A stretch of DNA of 64,000 nt, taken from the NCBI RefSeq assembly GCF_025628935.1, contig NZ_JAOTIS010000012.1, positions 28,217 to 92,216 on the forward strand, read 5' to 3'. The notes beneath the pieces are model-generated. The model was not told the origin of the DNA and searched no databases. It saw only the letters and a program-made list of their open reading frames with translations. Numbering within the stretch: the first letter of the stretch is position 1; each line of letters starts with the position of its first letter. The DNA comes from Macrococcus capreoli. GTDB taxonomy: Bacteria; Bacillota; Bacilli; Staphylococcales; Staphylococcaceae. This document shows, piece after piece, positions 1-7,920 of this stretch. Position numbers and translations under genes: made by a program.

Positions 1-390
1 TTGTCTATCAACCCAAATATACGATATAAAAGTTATTCAACAGTTGCAACACATAAAAGTTTGTTTACAAATTTACAAATAGTAAACGTTGGGATGTTTG
101 CGCCGTTTTACTTAACAGGCATTATCGGTACTTTCTCAGGGACTAAAGAATGGTGGGAAAATGATGGTTTAGTACCTGCAATATCCGCTGAAGCACCGTT
201 CACTGAACCTAAATTATATCATGAGCAATACAAAATTGAACGCGGTGTCTGGCATGTTGTTCCTAGAATGTATGGTTGGGATCATATGGACCAAATCGGT
301 GGGAATATGACGAATTTATTGCATACCCCATATGAACTGATTGATTTTTATCGAACATTAGTAAAGGAACTTGTCTTATTCGAACAATAA
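1..390 (+). CDS. Triacylglycerol lipase, C-terminal fragment (gene starts before the window)
   Basis: The reading frame is open from base 1, so only the last 129 residues are present. They resemble the C-terminal part of secreted staphylococcal lipases (GEH/SAL family), which hydrolyse triacylglycerols outside the cell. The segment ENDGLVP should carry the catalytic Asp. WDHMDQIG should carry the catalytic His and neighbouring calcium ligands. The end (ELIDFYRTLVKEL) matches the family's last helix. The nucleophilic Ser, the propeptide and the signal peptide would lie upstream, outside the window. The stop codon runs straight into a terminator hairpin shared with tenA on the other strand. Confidence 0.85.
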   Translation: MSINPNIRYKSYSTVATHKSLFTNLQIVNVGMFAPFYLTGIIGTFSGTKEWWENDGLVPAISAEAPFTEPKLYHEQYKIERGVWHVVPRMYGWDHMDQIGGNMTNLLHTPYELIDFYRTLVKELVLFEQ

Positions 391-413
391 AAACCTAGGC
401 AGAACCTAGGTTT
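391..413. terminator. Bidirectional terminator between the lipase gene and tenA
   Basis: A perfect stem AAACCTAGG / CCTAGGTTT with a short loop is followed on the plus strand by a T-rich tract. On the minus strand the flanking A run gives a U tract. It begins directly after the lipase stop codon and touches the tenA stop codon, so it probably ends both convergent transcripts. Confidence 0.8.
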
Positions 414-1089
414 ATTTTTGGGGAATTGGCCATTCTTCAAGATACTCACACATATCCCAAAACATATATTCAAAGTAACTTGTCTTAACAATAATTTCTT
501 CTAGTTCAGCAAGTTCAGTTTCAGGTTTACCTTCTGTTAACTGATTCATTAAACGCTTAGCATCTTCAGTCAGTGCAGTGAATTCCTCACCAGAATACGT
601 TGTAACCCATTCATGATAAGGATTATTGACTGATAATGCGTTGGGTACTTTTGATAAATGTTGACCGATAAAGTTATAACTCCATGCACATGCAAGTAAA
701 CACGCAACAACATGTTCCGGACCACCGCGCTGTGCATGATTGAGCATATAACTTGTGTATGCTGTATTGACTGCTGATGCATCCGTCGCTTCTAATTGTT
801 CTTTCGTTATTTCAAATTGTTTCGCGAAACGACGATGTAAGTCCATCTCCATAAATAATGTGCCATGTAACAAATTCGCAAAGAGACCCATTGTCTCTAA
901 ATCACGAGATTTCGCACTACCAATTGCCATTAACTTTGCATATTCTATTAAGTATACATAATCCTGCTTGAGCCATTGCTGAAACTTTTCCTGATGTAAA
1001 GTACCATCCCCTAATCCGATGACAAACGGATGTTCTAAATAAGAATGCCAGATAGGCTCAACACGATTCCAAATTCGATCTGTAAACAT
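412..1089 (-). CDS. tenA: TenA family aminopyrimidine aminohydrolase (thiaminase II)
   Basis: TenA salvages thiamin breakdown products by hydrolysing aminomethyl-aminopyrimidine to HMP, feeding thiamin synthesis in the cytoplasm. The 225-residue length is normal. Active-site residues known from B. subtilis TenA can be placed: Asp43 (KQDY), Cys134 (LLACAWSY) and Glu207 (SYFEYMF). The start is fixed by AGGAGG five bases before the ATG. It stands alone, without thiD, thiM or thiE beside it. A TPP riboswitch with its own terminator lies directly upstream, so expression should fall when thiamin pyrophosphate is plentiful. Confidence 0.95.
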   Translation of the reverse strand: MFTDRIWNRVEPIWHSYLEHPFVIGLGDGTLHQEKFQQWLKQDYVYLIEYAKLMAIGSAKSRDLETMGLFANLLHGTLFMEMDLHRRFAKQFEITKEQLEATDASAVNTAYTSYMLNHAQRGGPEHVVACLLACAWSYNFIGQHLSKVPNALSVNNPYHEWVTTYSGEEFTALTEDAKRLMNQLTEGKPETELAELEEIIVKTSYFEYMFWDMCEYLEEWPIPQK

Positions 1090-1100
1090 ATTAACCTCCT

Positions 1101-1222
1101 AAAAAATACCTATACACATAGGGTATAGGTATTCAGCCCACTTCCCTACGATGGAATTAACCAACAGGTTCAAAGGGTCGGATAAATCCTCTCAGCATCA
1201 ATGTGCACCCCTAGTGTATAGA
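1101..1222 (-). promoter_or_regulatory. TPP riboswitch (THI element) with expression-platform terminator, controls tenA
   Basis: Read on the minus strand, the leader contains the conserved thi-box pieces in order: AGGGGTGC, GCTGAGAG, ACCCTTTGAACCTG and CGTAGGGAAG. It is followed by a perfect 11-bp stem (1105-1115 with 1123-1133) and a U run at 1101-1106, which is a classic terminator. The tenA ribosome binding site follows immediately. By analogy with known thi-box leaders, bound TPP favours the terminator. Confidence 0.95.
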
Positions 1223-1229
1223 TGATATT

Positions 1230-1257
1230 ATTTTATTAAATAATAACAATAAATCAA
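1230..1257 (-). promoter_or_regulatory. Candidate tenA promoter
   Basis: On the minus strand TTGATT (-35) and TAAAAT (-10) are 16 bp apart and end just before the riboswitch aptamer, which would put transcription initiation at its 5' edge. The region is AT-rich, so chance matches are possible. Confidence 0.45.
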
Positions 1258-1310
1258 TGACTATAAAAATTTAATATCATTGATTGTTCGTATACAGAAT
1301 AGTGCCTTGA

Positions 1311-1613
1311 CTATTCTCCAACAACTGCTTTATAGCTTTTCACAAATGCTTTTGCTTCTTGGCGGTTCACTTGATCAAACAACCACGATTCACCGTTTTT
1401 TTCCATTATCGCGATACGGAATGGGACAGTTGAGATGCCGCTTTTGATACTTTTTATTTCATCTAATAAAAAAGTATCCTTTACTTCGGTTCCTGCTAAT
1501 GGACCTTGTGCTTCAAAGGTAATGATATCATCATATAAATTTAATTTACCTGGTACTAAAGTTGATCGATATAAAGACATCGATGCATTGACACTCATGA
1601 TATGTTTAGTCAT
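1311..1613 (-). CDS. Conserved small protein of unknown function
   Basis: I do not recognise this 100-residue soluble protein. It has no signal peptide or membrane segment. The pattern of alternating short hydrophobic strands and turns (STLVPGKLNLYDDIITFEA, DTFLLDEIKSIK), followed by a C-terminal helix (RQEAKAFVKSYKAVV), recalls small PH/GRAM-like folds, but that is only a guess. An upstream GTG at 1622 is in frame but sits almost on the GGAAGG ribosome binding site. The ATG at 1613, about ten bases from it, is the better start. It is monocistronic, between tenA and the glycogen operon. Confidence 0.7.
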   Translation of the reverse strand: MTKHIMSVNASMSLYRSTLVPGKLNLYDDIITFEAQGPLAGTEVKDTFLLDEIKSIKSGISTVPFRIAIMEKNGESWLFDQVNRQEAKAFVKSYKAVVGE

Positions 1614-1639
1614 TTTATCCACACCTTCCCTTTATTTAA

Positions 1640-1648
1640 ATTATATCA
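1640..1648 (-). promoter_or_regulatory. Extended -10 promoter element for the small gene at 1311-1613
   Basis: The minus strand reads TGATATAAT, an extended -10 (TGn plus a perfect TATAAT), about 27 bp before the chosen start codon. No convincing -35 is seen 17 bp upstream, which is tolerated by extended -10 promoters. Confidence 0.45.
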
Positions 1649-1737
1649 AATGCAATATTATAAATATATTAATACGTTATAGCAGGCAAGTGGATGTTAT
1701 CCATAACGATTCCGCTAAATCTCTCGATAATGTATCC

Positions 1738-1769
1738 TAAAAAAGCCAACCCCGTTTCTAAGGTTGGCT
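1738..1769 (-). terminator. Terminator of the glgBCDAP operon
   Basis: The stem AGCCAACC / GGTTGGCT is followed on the minus strand by a run of T residues. It lies about ten bases past the glgP stop codon. Confidence 0.85.
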
Positions 1770-1778
1770 ACATCAATC

Positions 1779-4184
1779 TTATACTAACTTCCAAATATCA
1801 GTTGCATATTGCTGGATTGTTCTATCACTTGAGAATTGTCCTGATTTCAGGATATTCATTAAACTCATTTGATTCCATTTCTTCTTATCCTGATATGTTG
1901 CCATCGCAGTTAAGTGAATATCAACATAAGAATTGAAGTCTTTTAATAAGAAGTATGGATCATTATTCGTTAATACGTGGTAGTATAAATCATTAAATGC
2001 AAAGTCGCGACCAAATTGACCGTTCTTAAGTGCATCCATTGCTCCACGTACACGTGCATCTGTTTGATAGATCGCTTCTGCCTGATAACCACCATTGTTC
2101 TGGTAGTTAATCACTTCTTCTGAACTTAATCCAAAGATAAAGATATTTTCCTTACCTACTAATTCAGCGATTTCAACGTTCGCACCATCCATTGTTCCTA
2201 ATGTCACGGCACCGTTCATCATCATCTTCATGTTACCTGTTCCTGAAGCTTCCATTGATGCTGTTGAAATTTGTTCAGAGATTTCTGCTGCTGGCATAAT
2301 GTCCTCAGCTAATGTTACGTTGTAGTTTTCTAAGAATACAACTTTAATTCTATTATCAACATCTGCATCGTTATTCACTACATTACCTACTGCATGAATC
2401 AATTTAATGATTTCTTTTGCAATATGATAGCTTGGTGCAGCTTTCGCACCAAAGATAAATGTTCTTGGTTGTATTTTAATAGATGGTTTGCGTTTAATTT
2501 CATTATATAGATAGATTATGTGTAAAACATTTAATAATTGACGTTTGTATTCATGGAGACGTTTAACTTGTACGTCAAATACTGAGTGTTCATCGACTTC
2601 AATACCTGTTTTTTGATAAATAACTTCTTTTAATACGCGTTTATTCTCTATCTTTACATCAGCTAAATGATTCAGGAATACTTCATCATTATAATAGCGC
2701 ATTAATTGTGTCAATTCCTGCGGTGATTTATGCCATGCATCCCCAATTGCATCATTGATTAAATGTGTTAACCCAGGGTTTGCTGTCATTAACCAGCGAC
2801 GGTGTGTAATCCCATTCGTCTTATTATTAAATTTCTCAGGTTGAATGCGATAGAAATCATTGAAAGTATGGTCTTTAATAATTTCTGAATGCAGCGCTGC
2901 TACTCCATTCACAGAGAACGAGCCAACAATTGCCAATTTACTCATATGCACTAAATCATTACTAATCACTGCAAGATCAGCAATTTTGTCATGCATTTCT
3001 GGATGTTTTTCATATACTTCACGACAGAAGCGTTCGTTAATTTCATTAATAATCATAAAGATTCTTGGATTAACTTTTTGAACCTGGCTGACTGGCCATT
3101 TCTCTAATGCTTCCTGCATAATCGTATGGTTAGTATATGCAAATGTTTTCGTAACAATTGCCCACGCTTCGTCCCAACCTAATCCTTCCTCATCCATTAA
3201 GATGCGCATTAATTCAGGAATCCCAAATGTCGGATGCGTATCATTAATTTGAATACAATGATATTCATGGAACTTCGTTACTGGTAAATTATATTTCTCT
3301 TTAAATTGTTTAATTAACGTTTGAATCGTTGATGATACTAAGAAATACTGCTGCTTTAAACGTAAGAAACGACCTTCTTCTGTAGAATCATCTGGATATA
3401 AGAAGCCTGAAATACGTTCAACATTTTGCATATGTTCAAGTCGGTTCTTATAATCACCATGGTCAATCACTTCAGACGGTAATTCAGCACTCCATAAACG
3501 TAATTGGTTCACAACATCGTTATCATAACCTACTACACCTACATCATAAGGTACAGCTAATACTGTTTCCTGGTTATGGTACGTAAACTTAAAGTTACCG
3601 GCTTCATCCACTTCAGTCGTAACTTCTCCACCGAAATGTACATGCATTGCTTCATCAATCTTACGCGTTTCCCATGGATATACTTCTTGCAGCCAGTTAT
3701 CCGGCAATTCAATTTGATTACCATTAACAATACGTTGTTCAAATAATCCGTAGCGATAACGGATACCGAAACCATTGCCTAAATAGCCCAAACTTGCAAT
3801 TGAATCTAAGAAACATGCTGCTAAACGGCCTAAACCACCGTTACCTAAACCTGCATCATTCTCTTCACTATAAACTTTTTTAGGGTCTCTTCCTAATTCA
3901 ATTAATACTTCATTACAAACATCTAATAAACCTGCATTGAGTAAGTTACTTTCAATTAAACGACCAATAAGAAATTCCATTGATAAATAGTTGATTTGAC
4001 GTTTCTTTTGCTGTATATTTGCTTTTTTCGTTTCAACACTCGCTTGGTTGATTTCATCTTTTAATATTGAACAAATCGCATAAAACAAATCTGTATCTGT
4101 TGTGTCCTCTAATGTTGCTGTTCGCTTGTTCGTTAATTTCATCTCCAGGCGTTCACGGAATTCTGTTTTTGAATATGTTTTCAT
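1779..4184 (-). CDS. glgP: Glycogen phosphorylase
   Basis: GlgP removes terminal glucose from glycogen by phosphorolysis, giving glucose 1-phosphate in the cytoplasm. The 801-residue length is typical. The PLP-binding segment EASGTGNMK places the cofactor lysine at about residue 653. The N-terminal nucleotide-sugar domain contains the expected ENDAGLGNGGLGRLA glycine-rich stretch. It is the last gene of the glg operon, 10 bp after glgA, with AAGGAG before the ATG, and is followed by a terminator. Placing the degradative enzyme in the same transcript as the synthetic genes is the usual Bacillus arrangement. Confidence 0.97.
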   Translation of the reverse strand: MKTYSKTEFRERLEMKLTNKRTATLEDTTDTDLFYAICSILKDEINQASVETKKANIQQKKRQINYLSMEFLIGRLIESNLLNAGLLDVCNEVLIELGRDPKKVYSEENDAGLGNGGLGRLAACFLDSIASLGYLGNGFGIRYRYGLFEQRIVNGNQIELPDNWLQEVYPWETRKIDEAMHVHFGGEVTTEVDEAGNFKFTYHNQETVLAVPYDVGVVGYDNDVVNQLRLWSAELPSEVIDHGDYKNRLEHMQNVERISGFLYPDDSTEEGRFLRLKQQYFLVSSTIQTLIKQFKEKYNLPVTKFHEYHCIQINDTHPTFGIPELMRILMDEEGLGWDEAWAIVTKTFAYTNHTIMQEALEKWPVSQVQKVNPRIFMIINEINERFCREVYEKHPEMHDKIADLAVISNDLVHMSKLAIVGSFSVNGVAALHSEIIKDHTFNDFYRIQPEKFNNKTNGITHRRWLMTANPGLTHLINDAIGDAWHKSPQELTQLMRYYNDEVFLNHLADVKIENKRVLKEVIYQKTGIEVDEHSVFDVQVKRLHEYKRQLLNVLHIIYLYNEIKRKPSIKIQPRTFIFGAKAAPSYHIAKEIIKLIHAVGNVVNNDADVDNRIKVVFLENYNVTLAEDIMPAAEISEQISTASMEASGTGNMKMMMNGAVTLGTMDGANVEIAELVGKENIFIFGLSSEEVINYQNNGGYQAEAIYQTDARVRGAMDALKNGQFGRDFAFNDLYYHVLTNNDPYFLLKDFNSYVDIHLTAMATYQDKKKWNQMSLMNILKSGQFSSDRTIQQYATDIWKLV

Positions 4185-4194
4185 TGAAGTCTCC

Positions 4195-5595
4195 TTAATA
4201 GATCTCTAGATATTTTTGTGCTGAAGCAGTCCAGCTATGGTTAACTTTAGCAATATTTTTTATTAAAGCTTTATATTGTTCTTTATTATGGAACACTGAT
4301 AATGATGCATTTAATCGATCCAGTAATTCATGGGCATTATAATTTGCAAATGTTAATCCAGTACCTTCATAGGTTTCGAAATTAAATGGTTTAACCGTAT
4401 CGCGTAATCCACCCGTTTCACGTACAATCGGAATTGATTTATATTGCAGTGCAATCAACTGGCTTAATCCACATGGCTCAAACAATGACGGCATTATAAA
4501 GAAGTCGCTCGCTGCGTATATTTCACGAGAGAAAGCTTCATTAAAGCCTAAATGTAAGCTCACTTTATCTGGATATTTATCGCTTAAATAATGGAAGTAT
4601 TGTTCATAGCGATGCTCTCCATTGCCAAGAATAACAACTTGAACATCTTGTTGAATAAATTCTTCAAAAATGCGCATCACTAAATCTAAACCTTTTTGCT
4701 CTACCATACGAGTGATAATTGCATACATCGGAATCTCTTTATTCACTGGCAAACCTATTTTCTCTTGTAATATCGCTTTATTGTCATGTTTCTTCGGAAT
4801 TGAACTTTTAAATTTCACTGGAATTGCTGGATCTTTCATTGAATGATAGTCATCGACATCAATTCCATTTACGATACCAATTAAATCATGATGACGCATA
4901 TTCAGTAAATCTTCTAATCCTTCACCATAATAAGGTGTCTTAATTTCTTCTGCATAACTTGGTGACACAGTAGTAATCTTATCCGCATGGAAGATTCCTG
5001 CCTTCATCAAATTCAGCATACCGCCCCATTCAAATCCAGCAAAGTGCGAACGGTCTAAATTAAAGACATCTTCAAAGGCATCATACATCAGCAATCCTTG
5101 ATATTTAATGTTATGAATTGTAAATACGGTCTTAATCCCTTCAACCGGACGCTTAATATTACAAATCGCAACTGCTGCACCAGCTTGCCAGTCATGCCCA
5201 TGTAATACATCTGGCTTAAAGTCAGAACGATAAATAAATTCTATTACAGCATTTGAGAAGAACACATAGCGCTCGCCATCATCTTCATAACCGTACATCC
5301 CGTCACGACCGAAATACTGCAAATTATCGATAAAGTAATATTTAATACCTTCAAGTGTTAACGATAATATACGTGTATATTGAAAGCGCCAGCCAACAGG
5401 TGTTTGAAAGACCATTTCTTCTTCGAGCATATCACGATATTCTTTTTTTAGACTTGCATACATCGGTAATACAACGCGTACTTCACACGCTTTTGTTTGA
5501 TTTAAATATTTCGGAAGACTGCCGATTACATCCGCAAGTCCTCCAGATTTAAAGAATGGTGTGCATTCTGAAGCCACAAACAATACTTTTTTCAT
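4195..5595 (-). CDS. glgA: Glycogen synthase (ADP-glucose dependent, GT5)
   Basis: GlgA transfers glucose from ADP-glucose to the non-reducing end of an alpha-1,4-glucan. The N-terminal ADP-glucose binding motif KSGGLADV and the C-terminal EPCGLSQL motif of the GT-B fold are both present. The open frame continues upstream to 5637 into glgD, but family members begin like MKKVLFVASE, so the ATG at 5595 is preferred, giving 466 residues. The ribosome binding site before it is weak, which suggests translational coupling to glgD, whose stop lies about 20 bp upstream. Fourth gene of the operon. Confidence 0.95.
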   Translation of the reverse strand: MKKVLFVASECTPFFKSGGLADVIGSLPKYLNQTKACEVRVVLPMYASLKKEYRDMLEEEMVFQTPVGWRFQYTRILSLTLEGIKYYFIDNLQYFGRDGMYGYEDDGERYVFFSNAVIEFIYRSDFKPDVLHGHDWQAGAAVAICNIKRPVEGIKTVFTIHNIKYQGLLMYDAFEDVFNLDRSHFAGFEWGGMLNLMKAGIFHADKITTVSPSYAEEIKTPYYGEGLEDLLNMRHHDLIGIVNGIDVDDYHSMKDPAIPVKFKSSIPKKHDNKAILQEKIGLPVNKEIPMYAIITRMVEQKGLDLVMRIFEEFIQQDVQVVILGNGEHRYEQYFHYLSDKYPDKVSLHLGFNEAFSREIYAASDFFIMPSLFEPCGLSQLIALQYKSIPIVRETGGLRDTVKPFNFETYEGTGLTFANYNAHELLDRLNASLSVFHNKEQYKALIKNIAKVNHSWTASAQKYLEIY

Positions 5596-5614
5596 TATTT
5601 TTTCCAACTTTCTG

Positions 5615-6718
5615 TTAAATTGTTTGTCGTTTGGCAACTACAAATGGTTTATCTTTAGAACCAATTAATTTCTGGTGTTCATTCACAATAACATCTTTAT
5701 CTAAAATAACATTTTCAATATATGCATCTTTATGGATACAGCAGTTCGTCATTATGATTGCATTCTTAATCACTGCACCTTCAGCAACTTCAACCCCACG
5801 GTATAGAATACTGTTCTCTACATGACCTGCAATGACACATCCATTAGCAACTGTAGAATTTTTAACGACACAGCCGTCTTTGTATTTCGTCGGTGGTTGA
5901 TTTGAAATTTTTGTTTTAATACGATTCTCTTTCATGAATATTTTCTTATATTTATCTGGATCTAATATATCTAAATTACATTTATAGAATGCTTTCAAAG
6001 AATTAATATACATCGTTGTTTCTTCAATATCGAAAAACGTTACTTTGATTTCATGCATACGTTCCTGAATACCATGTAAAAAGAAATTCTCTTTATAGTT
6101 TTGAATACAGAAATCCATAATTTCAAATAGTTTATCTTTCTTAATAATATAAGTTCCCGTAAAGATATGATGATTTCCTTGATCATGATTTAAAAATATA
6201 ACGCGATCGCCCTCATTATTGACACGAAGTAACGGGCTATGCATTTCATCTAATTGTTCTTTATGCTCTGTAATTAATGTGACATCAGCATCACTCTCGA
6301 TATGGTGTTTAAATGCATCACAGAAATCAGTATTCGCAATAAACTGTGAACCTGAAATAATCACATCTGTTGCTTTTGAACGTAAGAAGAAATCACGGTT
6401 GTTATGGAAATGTCTTAAATCTCCACGTGAAATATCTGTCGGATCATGCCAGTCAGGAGGTAATACGAATAATCTTGATTGACGATCATCTAGTCCAAAG
6501 TTATCGCCATTTTCTAAATGGTCCATTAATGAGCGGTATTTCTGGTTTACAAAGAGTGCAACTTCTTTCGCACCACTATTCACCATATTTGATAGGCTGA
6601 AATCAACAAGACGATAACGGCCTGCAAATGGAACACTCGCACCATTTCTGAAATAAGTTAATTCTTCTAAAAAATCATGTTCATTCTCTAAATTGATTAA
6701 TCCCATTAATGATCTCAT
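5615..6718 (-). CDS. glgD: GlgD subunit of glucose-1-phosphate adenylyltransferase (non-catalytic paralogue)
   Basis: The 367-residue protein is homologous to GlgC, with a nucleotidyltransferase domain and a C-terminal left-handed beta-helix (repeats such as CVIAGHVENSILYRGV). It lacks the glycine-rich GGKGTRL pyrophosphorylase loop that GlgC has; the N-terminus reads [16 protein letters not shown] instead. In Bacillus-type systems GlgC and GlgD form a hetero-oligomer in which GlgD modulates the catalytic GlgC. The start codon overlaps the glgC stop (TAATG), so the two are translationally coupled. Confidence 0.93.
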   Translation of the reverse strand: MRSLMGLINLENEHDFLEELTYFRNGASVPFAGRYRLVDFSLSNMVNSGAKEVALFVNQKYRSLMDHLENGDNFGLDDRQSRLFVLPPDWHDPTDISRGDLRHFHNNRDFFLRSKATDVIISGSQFIANTDFCDAFKHHIESDADVTLITEHKEQLDEMHSPLLRVNNEGDRVIFLNHDQGNHHIFTGTYIIKKDKLFEIMDFCIQNYKENFFLHGIQERMHEIKVTFFDIEETTMYINSLKAFYKCNLDILDPDKYKKIFMKENRIKTKISNQPPTKYKDGCVVKNSTVANGCVIAGHVENSILYRGVEVAEGAVIKNAIIMTNCCIHKDAYIENVILDKDVIVNEHQKLIGSKDKPFVVAKRQTI

Positions 6719-7866
6719 TACTTTGTCCCCCCTGTATACTCACTTAAATTATCTGGACCGATGACGATTGGTTCGTCACATTGTGTGCCATCAATTACTG
6801 TGCCGTCTGGAATTACGATTTTGTTCATAATAATCGCTTTATCAATCTTACAGTGCTCACCGATCACAGTTTTCGGATGAATGATAGCATCTTTTATGTG
6901 AGAACCTTTGCCCACTGTCACTTCACTAAACAATACAGAATGTTCTACATGACCAAATATAAATGACCCCGGGCAAATTAAAGAATCAGTAATATTCGCT
7001 TCACCACCAATAAATTGTGGTGGTAAGTTCGCTTCATGTGAGAATGTTGGCCACGTCTTACTATTTAATAATTCAGATAAATCTTCATTTAATAAATCCA
7101 TATTCGCTTCCCAGTAAGACTGAATTGTACCAACGTCTTTCCAGTATCCTTCAAAGCGGTATGCATATAACAATTTATTGTCTGCTAACATTTTCGGAAT
7201 AATATCATTTCCGAAATCATGTTCAGAATTTGTATCTTTCTCATCTGCAATTAAATACTCACGTAAAACTTTCCAGTTAAAGATATAAATCCCCATCGAT
7301 GCTAAATTATTTTTCGGTACGGCTGGCTTTTCATCAAACTCATAAATCTTTAAGTCATCTTCCGTATTTAATATACCGAATCGGCTCGCTTCTTCAAACG
7401 GTACTTCTATAACTGAAATTGTTGCATCTGCATTTTTCGCTTTATGATGCTCAAGCATCGCCTGATAATCCATTTGATAAATATGGTCACCAGAAAGAAT
7501 TAATAAATATTCCGGGTCATATTGATCGATGAAATGAATATTTTTCGTAATGGCGTCTGCTGTTCCTTCAAACCACGATGCGCCTGTTTGATCTGCAAAG
7601 GGTGCTAATACTGTAACGCCGCCCTCTTGTTTATCTAACGACCATGGTTTACCCATCCCAATATGACGATTTAACATCAGCGGTGCATATTGTACCAGTA
7701 CACCGACTGTATGAATATTTGAATTCGCTAAATTACTTAACGTAAAATCTATAATTCTATATTTACCACCAAATGGTACTGCAGGTTTCGCCACTTTTTT
7801 CGTTAATTGACCTAACCTTGTACCTTTACCACCTGCTAATAACATCCCTACTATTTCTTTCGCCAT
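6718..7866 (-). CDS. glgC: Glucose-1-phosphate adenylyltransferase, catalytic subunit
   Basis: GlgC makes ADP-glucose and pyrophosphate from ATP and glucose 1-phosphate, the committed step of glycogen synthesis. The catalytic loop [14 protein letters not shown] with the following [11 protein letters not shown] is intact. The sugar-binding part contains EGTADAI, and a beta-helix domain closes the protein. An upstream in-frame start exists at 7908, but [13 protein letters not shown] at 7866 matches the family start and has AGGGG about nine bases before it, giving 382 residues. It lies between glgB and glgD. Confidence 0.95.
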   Translation of the reverse strand: MAKEIVGMLLAGGKGTRLGQLTKKVAKPAVPFGGKYRIIDFTLSNLANSNIHTVGVLVQYAPLMLNRHIGMGKPWSLDKQEGGVTVLAPFADQTGASWFEGTADAITKNIHFIDQYDPEYLLILSGDHIYQMDYQAMLEHHKAKNADATISVIEVPFEEASRFGILNTEDDLKIYEFDEKPAVPKNNLASMGIYIFNWKVLREYLIADEKDTNSEHDFGNDIIPKMLADNKLLYAYRFEGYWKDVGTIQSYWEANMDLLNEDLSELLNSKTWPTFSHEANLPPQFIGGEANITDSLICPGSFIFGHVEHSVLFSEVTVGKGSHIKDAIIHPKTVIGEHCKIDKAIIMNKIVIPDGTVIDGTQCDEPIVIGPDNLSEYTGGTK

Positions 7867-7920
7867 ATTGATAACCCCTATTCCTATATTATTTATATTG
7901 TCTTGCAAAAATCTCTTTGT

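Noticed and set aside
1..390. Lipase fragment as a pseudogene or a complete small gene
   Set aside because: The frame is open to the window edge and matches only the C-terminus of the family, so truncation by the window is the simplest explanation.
1694..1936. Plus-strand small open frame across the glgP terminator
   Set aside because: It runs through a strong terminator hairpin and into antisense of glgP, and has no ribosome binding site.
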